From Cladosporium sp. IMV 00045 (lineage: Eukaryota > Ascomycota > Dothideomycetes > Cladosporiales > Cladosporiaceae): 20,895 nt of DNA. Below the pieces are notes generated by a model, which saw nothing but the letters and a program-made list of their open reading frames with translations, ran no database searches and had not been told where the DNA came from. Position numbers and translations under genes: made by a program. The stretch covers positions 1 to 20,895 of the forward strand of contig MSJI02000525.1 in NCBI GenBank assembly GCA_001931905.2, given 5' to 3'. Shown in pieces: positions 9,298 to 17,461 of the stretch (position 1 is its first letter; each line of letters begins with the position of its first letter).

Positions 9298-11820
9298 ATG
9301 GATCCAGCTCGAATATCGGGCGAGCCTCAAGGTGACAATGGCGCAAGAGCCGTCCAAGAGCGTCCGGCATCGGGTCACCATTTCGAGAACAACATAGCAT
9401 GCGGTAATGCGAGAGCCCACTACGGAGATCAGTATGGTGATCAACATCATCATTATTACGCAGCACAACCCGGTCCACCCTCTCTCCACTCTGACGAGAA
9501 AGCAAATGCTGTCGAGCAACAAAAGGCTCTGAAGCGTCTACAAGAAGCTCTCTGCTTTCCTCAGATGAACTTCCGATACACGGCCATCCAACCTGCATAT
9601 TCGCAGACTTGCCGGTGGTTCTTCGAGACACCAGAGTATACCAGGTGGCGCGACAGGAGCCTGCGGCACGAACACCATGGATTGCTATGGATGAAGGGAA
9701 AACCTGGTGCTGGCAAGTCTACAATCGCAAAGTGTGCGGTCGAGCATGCAAAATCGAACTTCCCAGGTGAAAAAGTCATATATTTCTTCTTTAACGCCAG
9801 AGGGGAGAACTTGGAAAAGTCCGTCGAAGGCATGTTTCGCTCGCTACTTCATCAGATGGCACCAGATTGTCCCAGGCTGCTGGAGGCCGCGCAATCGAAA
9901 GCCTTGCAGGATTATGCTCAGCGAGGATGGCCGCTTGACTTGCTGAAGACCTTGTTTCGCGAGGCCGCCAATCAGCTCAGCAAAAAAGCTTCCCTGATCT
10001 GCTACATCGACGCGATAGACGAGGGTGCTAATGAGGATGAAGTCCGCGACATGATCGACTTGCTCGACAATCTCCTGGAGACCACAGTCCAAAACGATAT
10101 GGCCCTACTGGTATATCTGGCAAGTCGCCATTACCCCAACATCTCTACTTCATGTTCAGAAGAGTTCGTTCTGGAGAACAACACAAACCATCGGAATGAC
10201 ATTACGATCTATGCCCAATCTAAGCTCAGATGCAGACAGGCAGTTCTGAAAGAAAGTCTTATTCGAAATATTACCCAGCGATCATCCGGCGTGTTCCTGT
10301 GGGTAGTCTTGGTAGTGCGAGATCTCAACAAAGAAATCGATCGAGGGAATCAGCATCGCCTTCAACCACGTCTCAACGCACTACCGACCGAGTTGGACGA
10401 CTTGTTCCGGGGCATTGTTGACGAAGCCAACAATGATGATCGTCTACTGCCGGCACTAATGTGGGTGCTGTTCGCCTACAAAGTAATGACCCCTCTGGAA
10501 CTGTACTGCGCCATACTTTCAGTTGCTGATCCAGGGTCGGGGCCTTCCATCGCTTGCGATCATGAGGTTGATGAGATTGATGACCCGGATGTCGCACGAA
10601 ATTACATTCTCTCGAGCTCGAAAGGGCTTCTTGAGATCGTGGAGCAATCTGACCTCACGCCACGACGAGTCGTGCAATTCGTACACGAGTCCATAAGGGA
10701 ATATCTTCTTAATTCTGGCATGCAGCACCTTGATCCTGCTTTGAGCGACAACCCGATTGGCCGCGGCAACCTGCGCCTCGCACAATGGTGCGAGAGTTAT
10801 CTGAGAGTATCGTCTGAACAAACGCACAAGCTCAACGCACAATATGGCCGAGACTCTCTCAAACTTGCCAAAAGGTCCCTGCCGTTTTTGGAGTACTCCT
10901 TGGAAGGAATGTTGCAACACAACGATGCAGCAGTTTACCACGGAGCAGATGTGAAAGTGTCTTTCGAGAATATTCTAACTCCATGGCTTCACTTGAGATA
11001 CAGGAAGAACGTACTCGATCAGGGCCCAACGACTCTTCATATCCTCGCGAATGACGGTTATGCGGGACTGGTCAAACAACATCTTCAATCCTATCCTGTC
11101 GACCATCTTCATGACTACGTGAACAAACCTTTATTGTGTATGAATGGCACTGCGCTACACATTGCGCTTCAAAAGCGTCACATCAACGTGGCTGAGCTTC
11201 TGTTGGATCACGGTGCCGCCGTGAACACGTCATTTGCAGGAACTGAACTCCCTTTGCATGCTTTCAGTCTCCGTCGCGGAAGATCTAGTGTTGAAATGAT
11301 CAAAGCTCTACTCCGACACGACGCCAATATCGATGCACAAGACAGAAACGGCCGTTGTGTTTTACACCGTGCCGTTGGCTCTGGAAATGTCGACATGGTC
11401 GCGATGCTTCTTGAAGCTGGAGCAAACGTCAATGCCAGACAACGTGGAGGATTTTACGCCCTGCACATTGCTGTTATGCAAAGGGAAAATGAGATGGTAG
11501 AGATACTCCTACAACATGGCGCAGTCCCCAACGCTCAAAACTATGACGGTAATACTGCTTTGCACCTTGCCGTCTCCCAACTTGATAAAACGGCTGCGGT
11601 GGTAGAGATACTTTTGCGGCACGGCGCAGACCCTAACGCTCGCAACTATCCCGGTCGTTCACCTCTGAATCTTACACATGGCTCCTATGCTCAAGTATGG
11701 GAGGCGGTCGAGCTGCTCAGACAATACGGCGCAGATCCCAACGCTCGCAACAGCAGGGGCAGACATACTCAGTACACTAACAAGTATCGCCTGATGGGCA
11801 GAAATTATGCGAGGGAATGA
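9298..11820 (+). CDS. NLR-like NACHT-ankyrin protein without an N-terminal effector domain
   Basis: A single exon of 840 aa. The ATG sits in a good context (CCATCATGG), and an in-frame stop lies about 50 bp upstream. Residues 1-70 are low complexity, with a Gly/Asn/His-rich segment at about 28-54 (NNIACGNARAHYGDQYGDQ then HHHYY). Residues 80-125 are the usual fungal pre-NACHT linker (TCRWFFETPEYTRW). The NACHT NTPase has Walker A GKPGAGKST at 134-142, Walker B ICYIDAIDE at 234-242 and LASRHYP at 274-280. A winged-helix region ends with VVQFVHESIREYL (about 458-470). About seven ankyrin repeats span 577-818, for example GNTALHLAVS and VEILLRHGADPN. Fungal NLRs detect non-self or damage through their repeats, oligomerise via NACHT and trigger heterokaryon-incompatibility-type or immune-like cell death through an effector, which here must be in trans or absent. 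The ligand is unknown. Confidence 0.9.
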   Translation: MDPARISGEPQGDNGARAVQERPASGHHFENNIACGNARAHYGDQYGDQHHHYYAAQPGPPSLHSDEKANAVEQQKALKRLQEALCFPQMNFRYTAIQPAYSQTCRWFFETPEYTRWRDRSLRHEHHGLLWMKGKPGAGKSTIAKCAVEHAKSNFPGEKVIYFFFNARGENLEKSVEGMFRSLLHQMAPDCPRLLEAAQSKALQDYAQRGWPLDLLKTLFREAANQLSKKASLICYIDAIDEGANEDEVRDMIDLLDNLLETTVQNDMALLVYLASRHYPNISTSCSEEFVLENNTNHRNDITIYAQSKLRCRQAVLKESLIRNITQRSSGVFLWVVLVVRDLNKEIDRGNQHRLQPRLNALPTELDDLFRGIVDEANNDDRLLPALMWVLFAYKVMTPLELYCAILSVADPGSGPSIACDHEVDEIDDPDVARNYILSSSKGLLEIVEQSDLTPRRVVQFVHESIREYLLNSGMQHLDPALSDNPIGRGNLRLAQWCESYLRVSSEQTHKLNAQYGRDSLKLAKRSLPFLEYSLEGMLQHNDAAVYHGADVKVSFENILTPWLHLRYRKNVLDQGPTTLHILANDGYAGLVKQHLQSYPVDHLHDYVNKPLLCMNGTALHIALQKRHINVAELLLDHGAAVNTSFAGTELPLHAFSLRRGRSSVEMIKALLRHDANIDAQDRNGRCVLHRAVGSGNVDMVAMLLEAGANVNARQRGGFYALHIAVMQRENEMVEILLQHGAVPNAQNYDGNTALHLAVSQLDKTAAVVEILLRHGADPNARNYPGRSPLNLTHGSYAQVWEAVELLRQYGADPNARNSRGRHTQYTNKYRLMGRNYARE
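11516..11751 (+). repeat. 105 nt-period ankyrin-coding repeats at the NLR 3' end
   Basis: The 26 bp segments starting at 11516, 11621 and 11726 are exactly 105 nt (35 codons) apart and encode HGAVPNAQN, HGADPNARN and YGADPNARN. The second and third match at 24 of 26 bases. The first matches the second at 21 of 26. The upstream ankyrin repeats of the same gene are more diverged. Confidence 0.8.
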
Positions 11821-12368
11821 ATCGGGTCGCCTTGCCTCATTTGACGTACAAAGCATCATGCCAGATGGCTCAAGACTCGGTACTTGCGAATCGGAGGGTG
11901 AAATCGCTGGATTCGGTCCCGCACGTGAGTGTTTGCTCCAAGAGAAGGTGTTCAAGGTGGTTCCGTGGCCTGTTGACCGGGTTGGTTGACCTTCTTGAAA
12001 TGCATAGGGCTTTCGTCACCTGTTCCTCAATGCCGTCCTCTGCAGCTCCTTGTATCTCCAACCTTGTGCTCAGAAATCCCTTCTTTGCAAAAGTCAGCTC
12101 CTCTTCCGCCCCTCGGTCTTGTTTTTGTTTCATGTTGTTTTCATTTCTTCCAGACTGTATTCTTTTGAGGCTGACAAATTATGTATGAGAACGCTGAGAT
12201 TGAGTGGAGCAATGCATGAGCCGAAGTGCTTCTGTTTTCGTCTATCAGTGTTCAATGGAAAAGGGGGGTATTCTACAAGAGGGTATATTTTACAACGGAG
12301 CATCGTCATCATCATCGACAGAGTAGAGGGACATGAACCGGCATCATCAACCATCACCTACACTCCCC
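11821..12368. other. Convergent 3' region between the NLR and the KHE-related gene
   Basis: About 550 bp between facing stop codons. Frames such as 11817-12188 and 12050-12451 on + have no domain similarity that I can see, and the ankyrin pattern does not continue past the NLR stop in any frame. No gene is called. Confidence 0.5.
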
Positions 12369-13355
12369 TCATTCCTGTTTCTTCCCCTCACCCTTCCTCT
12401 TCACTCCCTCCACCTCCTTCTTCTCATCCTCCAATTCCTTCCTATCCTTAATCGACCCCTCAACTTGCTCCACCGCCCTCTCAATCTCCACCTCCATCTC
12501 CGGCAACCGGAACGCCTCCGCCAACAACTTCCCATTCCACTTTTGCAGCAGCATGACCTCTTCCGCGTCGCCGTTCGTCTGCGCTTCCACCACGCGCGTC
12601 ACGCGCTCGACGTCTTCCGTTGAGGGTCGCGCTGCTTCTCGCGAGGCTTGTCGGGTCGGATGCAGCAGGCCTGCTGTGTACATGGCGTCTAGTTGCGGGG
12701 AGGGCGTTGATGTGATTTTGTTGTTGGACGTGAGGTGTTCGAGTAACTTGCCGCCGTAGAGGGCGCGGTAGTGTGAGTAGCCTCGGAAGCAGAGGTAGAA
12801 GAAGGGGAGGTTGGGGATGCTGTGGTGGTGGTTGATTCGTTAGTCTTGCGGTTTCCTTTCTTCGAGTTTGATCTTCATAGAGGTGCAAATCCACGAGGTA
12901 TTAAATACTCACATCGGCACAAAAGTAAACGGGAACGTAACCGGCATCCAAGCCAAAGACTGCCACATCTTCCTACGATGCAACGCCTGCCTATCCATCG
13001 CAATTCCCCTCAAAACCTCGCTTACCCTACTCTCCTTCAGATACGCGCCGGGGAAGAGACACTCAAACTTCAACTTTCCCGCATCGATGTCCTGCAACCT
13101 CTTGTCCGTCGCGGGCGGGATGGTTTTCAGTCCCCATTCTTCGAAAGGTATGCGCCGGAACAGGTGGTTGCCGTATTCCGTGACCTTCTTCTTCCACCCC
13201 GACTCGGCTTTTTCCCAGCTCGTCCAGGTTTCGCTCGATTTGTCGATGATTCGGTCCGTGAGCGGGAGTTTGCTGCCTGGTGGGAGGGTGTGCGGGACGC
13301 GTTCGCAGAAGACGAGCGTGCGGCGCGTGGAGACTGGGAGGAGGAAGAGGCGCAT
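12369..13355 (-). CDS. Mitochondrial K+/H+ exchange-related protein (yeast YDL183C family)
   Basis: Two exons, 13355-12913 and 12819-12369, give 297 aa. The 93 nt intron has donor GTGAGT, branch GACTAAC and acceptor CCACAG. The start MRLFLLPVSTRRTLVFCERV and the WTSWEKAESGWKKKVTEYGN and RRIPFEEWGLKTIP blocks (about residues 44-80) fit the Mit_KHE1 family. The splice joins FTFVP-I to IPNLPFFYLCFRGYSHYRAL, forming a continuous hydrophobic stretch around residues 133-160, followed by the PSPQLDAMY motif. The C-terminus is a charged helix, ELEDEKKEVEGVKRKGEGKK. The yeast relative is an inner-membrane protein implicated in K+/H+ exchange and volume control; whether it transports ions itself is unclear. 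The join at phase 2 is needed to restore the family pattern. Confidence 0.85.
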
Positions 13356-13800
13356 CGTGGGAGGTCGTGGATGTATTAGGATTATGTGGAATGTGTCAAG
13401 GCATGAGAATATAGTATTGGAAGTCTAAGAAGAGGCAAAATCACAAGAAAACTCAATCAAAAGGGGGACGGGAGGCGCAGTCGCATGGTGTGTTATGGCG
13501 ACTGGACTTGGATATTTTTGATATGACGTTCGCTGTGCTTCCTCAAATCATCAATGCACGTGGGGAACAGATCTAGACCTGGATGTCAATCATCTCTCTA
13601 GCAACTTGGGCCTCGGTCCTTGGTATATGCAAGTAAGCGAAACAAGATACACATATATGCATGCACAAGTGTCACCCTGGCGCACATAAGCGTAAATGCT
13701 TAACCTCATGTGTAGTTTGTATTGCTCGCTACGCGGTATTTACAAGCGCTTTCCCTTGGATATCTCATCAAATTGTCGTTACCGTTGCATTTCCAGTCAT
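13356..13800. other. Intergenic region between the NmrA-like gene and the KHE-related gene
   Basis: 445 bp: promoter of the KHE-related gene and 3' region of the NmrA-like gene, both on the minus strand. It contains an AT-rich alternating run, ACACATATATGCATGCA, near 13650-13666. No gene is seen. Confidence 0.5.
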
Positions 13801-14694
13801 TCAGCTATGCTCCTTCATAACAGCCTTCACTGCATCATCGAGATCCTCGTCCTCCAAGCCTAGCCGCTCCATAGCAAAATCGTCTCTGATCTCCCAGTTG
13901 CCCTCCTGAGCACCAAGCAACCATACCAGATTCTCAATCGCCTCCTTATCTCCCTCATCGCGTTTGATCATCTGCTGGCGTTCGTACGTCTCATCGTCAA
14001 GCCACTGAACCTCATACTTGGCATCACTAGCCCTCTCAAACGCCTGCACGATGTCCAGCTGCGTGACGCAGAAACTCTGCACAAACATGACCTTGTTCGC
14101 GGTCACTTCGGGTCTCTGCAGAATCCTCGACGTCGCCCTTCCGACTTGCGCGAGCGTGCTGTAGGATGCTTTCAGATTCTTGACGATGTCGGCGCGTTTC
14201 TCCTTCGGCCAGACGTGCAAGAAAGCAGGGTCCCAGTCGAAGAAGTGCCCGCACACCAAACTGGACCAGGAGAAGTTCTCGTTCTCATTGGCGAGCTTCG
14301 TCAGGTACTCGATGACGGTGGTTTTGTTTTTGAACAGCGGCACGCACTCCTGCGCGTGCTCGCTGGCGGAGTCGACGCTGCCGAAATCGGCGGGGATGAA
14401 GCGCTTGACGCCGGCTTTGAGGGCGGCGTCGGCGAGCCGTTTTTGGATGTCGACTTGCGTGCCTTTGATCGTGACGATGACGGCGTCTTGGTTTTGGAAG
14501 ATGGGCACCAGGTCGTCGACCGCGAAGGCGTCGTCTACTTGCTCTACTTTCACGCCTGAGGGGTAGTTGTCGGGCGATTTTGAGGATGCGCGCTTGAGGA
14601 CCGTGACGGTGAAGTTGTCGTTGACCAGAGCGTCCAGGACCGCGGGACCGACGTTGCCATTGGCGCCTAGGAGGCAGACGTTCTTGATGGACAT
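13801..14694 (-). CDS. NmrA-like / isoflavone-reductase-like NAD(P)-binding protein
   Basis: A single exon of 297 aa. The Rossmann nucleotide-binding motif GANGNVG (G10, G13, G16) lies directly after the first strand (IKNVCLLG). The downstream pattern, KGTQVDIQKRLADAALKAGV then KRFIPADFGS (98-106), is diagnostic of the NmrA/PCBER subgroup of atypical short-chain dehydrogenases. K124 in FKNKTTVIEYL sits where that subgroup has its catalytic or structural lysine. Members are either NADPH-dependent reductases of small aromatic or secondary metabolites, or redox-sensing regulators; sequence alone does not decide. The start at 14694 (CAACATGTCC) puts the glycine-rich loop at the normal distance. 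The frame stays open upstream to 14847, but the extra 51 codons look like leader. Its neighbours give no pathway. Confidence 0.85.
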   Translation of the reverse strand: MSIKNVCLLGANGNVGPAVLDALVNDNFTVTVLKRASSKSPDNYPSGVKVEQVDDAFAVDDLVPIFQNQDAVIVTIKGTQVDIQKRLADAALKAGVKRFIPADFGSVDSASEHAQECVPLFKNKTTVIEYLTKLANENENFSWSSLVCGHFFDWDPAFLHVWPKEKRADIVKNLKASYSTLAQVGRATSRILQRPEVTANKVMFVQSFCVTQLDIVQAFERASDAKYEVQWLDDETYERQQMIKRDEGDKEAIENLVWLLGAQEGNWEIRDDFAMERLGLEDEDLDDAVKAVMKEHS

Positions 14695-15595
14695 GTTGAT
14701 TGTGTGTGTGAGTGGCTTTGGCTGGTATGAAGTTTGGCTTTGTTGCGAGGGGAATGTTTTATCCAGATTCAGCGGGGTGATATCTTCGCAAAACCTTGTC
14801 ATATAATAGTGTAGTGTGTTCAATTGCAAGTCTCGCTTCTGCCACAAGAAATGACTCCTAGGGTTCGGTTCGTACCCTTTTGCGAAGGATGTCGGTTACC
14901 TTATCTTGGCTGTTACGTATGTTGTATGCATCGCCCTCTCGGTCTGTGTGCTCACAGCTGCTGTTGAATCGGAACATTTTCCGCGTCGTGAGCCCGACCC
15001 TGCCCGGATCCTCGACGACAACATGACACAGCCTCCCATACCATGGCAAATCATCTGACGAGTGGAAGGCTGTGCTAATGACATCATTTGAGCGGAATAT
15101 CACTGCCTGGCGAGAATGGCAACATCAATGGCCAACTGCAGTCTTGGGGCCTCGGAAACCGCAACCCCTGCTGTCTAGGCGCTTGATGTTGGGTAACATC
15201 GGCCTTTGATGTTCCTCCAGTTGTTGGTCACATGCCAGAACCAGCAGCTATGATGCAATTGCAATGATCCGACTATTGTACATGTAAACAGAGCTATCAC
15301 AAAACACACTGTATGGTACTGGATCATAGATACAGTGTACAGAGCCTTCCCCTAGCTAAAACGCTGGGTTGCTGAGGAGCACAAATTTCGATCCAATTGC
15401 CGCAGTTTTGATAATATCAATACATTACCTATCAAGATATTGCTTTATCAGGACTCGATTTGATTCGTGACTCGTACGCTCCGTGGCCAGAGGCAGCAGC
15501 ATGAATCAACAGGCCCATCATTCATCGCTGTCAAGGCACTGCGTCCGTGTACTTCACCGAGCCACTGACCCAGCTGATTATTTCATTCTACTCTC
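14695..15595. other. 900 bp intergenic region: NmrA-like promoter and carboxypeptidase 3' end
   Basis: No gene is supported. Short frames around 14858-15103 lack recognisable content. A perfect 9 bp inverted repeat lies at 15306-15338 and a TACATGTA palindrome at 15279-15286, both in the half nearer the carboxypeptidase stop. Confidence 0.5.
15306..15338. repeat. 9 bp inverted repeat (hairpin) with 15 nt loop
   Basis: The arms ACACTGTAT (15306-15314) and ATACAGTGT (15330-15338) are perfect reverse complements. The element lies about 260 bp beyond the carboxypeptidase stop. It could be an RNA hairpin in a long 3' UTR, a dimeric-protein binding site, or chance. Confidence 0.6.
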
Positions 15596-17461
15596 TTACA
15601 AGCGCATCGTTGCGTTAGATCCATGGGGAATGTTCTCATTGCCAAAATCACCTTTCTGGGTGGTGAAGTCCGAATGCACACCCAGGTCCGGAATCCTGCC
15701 CAAAAGGTACTCCACCTGACGGTAGGCCGCACTGGGAGCATACTGCGGAATCATATGTCCGGCCAAATCGATAGTAACGAAAGTCAAGCCGCGCTCCGTG
15801 TGCCACTTGCCAAAATTGCCGGCTCCAGCGAGCGAGCCCAAGTTCAGCTCTGAGTGGTACGGAACGAAGAAATCGTTGCTGGGATAGCTGCTGAATCCCT
15901 GCGCGTCGTTCCATGTCATGTTCTGGATGGTCATGAGAGTACCGTTGGCGAGAAGGATGAAGTCGAGCATGCCGTGGCCGATGATGGTGCGGTTGTTCTT
16001 CTCGATGACGCGAGGGAGCACACTGAGACCTGAAGGAGGAGATGTGTCGTTTTCGAGCACGCCGTCGCTGCATTCGGCCCATTCTTGGATTGGGGCATTG
16101 ATTGCTCGCTGCACTTCGGAGCGGTTGAAGTAGATGGATGATCCTTCAGGAAGGTAGTCGAAACTGCCGGGGAAGCCCAAGTTGTCCCAAAGTAGGGGGC
16201 AGGTGGTGGCGACTTGGTAGACGTCCCAGCATGGGTTGAACAAGAGTGCGGCGTCGTAGATCTCATTCTAGGAACAAATGTTAGATTCGCGGTTTCTCAT
16301 GCCATTGCCGCAATGCCATCGGCTCCTGGTGGAAGAAGACGATGTCATAGGCTGGGTGGGCCAACTTACCCAAAGTGAGCATTCAGTGTTGTTTCCATCG
16401 ACATTCGGTGGCGTCGGCAGAGGTCCCTTCGGTGGGAATGTAAATGCCTCATCGTAGAAGTCGGCGTAGCCGCAGGACTCCCACTTCTCATGAAGATGGT
16501 CCATGAAAGTCTGGTTGAAGTTGAAGAGACCCGACCAGTAGTCTACGAAGGGTACAGACGGTATGTCGTTGGTGACAGCGTCGTACGACACGGATGGATC
16601 ATATATCATGATCGAGTCCACATTGTAGTATGTGCTGTCCGAAGCGTTGTGCATGGCATCAGCGATGTAAGGGACGTAGTATCCCGCATAGGATTCACCT
16701 GTGATGTAGATCTTTCGTCCATGCCTGAGGGATACCGGTCAGTCCTTGCACATCTTGCTGACTCGAGAGCGATTATCGCCACTTACAGTCCAAACGTATC
16801 GACGAAGTTCTTGAAGAAGCCAAGGAACTGAGCAGCGCTCTCTTCCTCGTTCTCTGGCGCGCCCTCGCTACCAACGTGACTGAAGCCAGTGCCTGCTGGC
16901 TGCTCTACCCATACGACGTTGGTCAAGTTCGACCAAGCCCAATTGTTCTTAGCGGGTAGGTAAGTGCCGTATTGCCAGAGGAAGGGTCCTAATGGTCCCA
17001 AGGTCAGCATTGTACACATAATCAGGATTCATAAGTCGCAGGAACCTACCATTCTCCTGCAGGAAACCCTCCATACTGGAACAACCAGGGCCTCCATTCA
17101 GCCAAATCAGAATCTCATCGCCCGCCAGCTCGTTCGCCGAAGGCACGAACCAGAAGAAGAGCTCAGATGCGTTCGCCTTGTCGGAGATTGGTAGCAGACC
17201 AGCATAGCTTTCTCCGATATCGAAATGAACATCGGGAATGGCAGTTCCATCGACGGCAAACTTGGTGGTGTTGGAGTTCTGTGGGATGATGGTGCTTTCA
17301 TTCTTTGAGCCGTAAGACGACGGTGCATTGCGGGTCTCGAGATGAGTTGCTGGACGAGCCTTCTCGAGAAGGTAGCGCTTGTTGACATGTGCAGGATTGC
17401 GAGAGAAAGCACTCGCTGTGGCGGCGAGTGCGATCGCGGGTACGAGAGATGTGAAACGCAT
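15596..17461 (-). CDS. Secreted/vacuolar serine carboxypeptidase, S10 family (carboxypeptidase S1-like)
   Basis: Four exons, 17461-17050, 16988-16787, 16724-16370 and 16267-15596, give 546 aa. Introns of 61, 62 and 102 nt begin GTAGGT, GTAAGT and GTAAGT and end in AG. A signal peptide is evident ([20 protein letters not shown]), with likely cleavage near residue 18. The substrate-carboxylate motif [13 protein letters not shown] is in exon 1. The catalytic triad is S216 in GESYAG, D425 in [11 protein letters not shown] and H494 in AGHMIPQY. There are 13 N-glycosylation sequons, as expected for a secretory enzyme. It removes C-terminal residues from peptides, in vacuolar turnover or extracellular nitrogen scavenging. 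There is no C-terminal transmembrane segment, which argues against a Kex1-type protease. A GATAAG motif at 17749-17754 is compatible with GATA-factor nitrogen control, but one copy is weak evidence. Confidence 0.95.

Noticed and set aside
14695..14847. N-terminal extension of the NmrA-like protein from an upstream in-frame ATG (348 aa)
   Set aside because: The Rossmann glycine loop normally starts within about 10 residues of the N-terminus, which the ATG at 14694 gives. The extra 51 residues look like untranslated leader.
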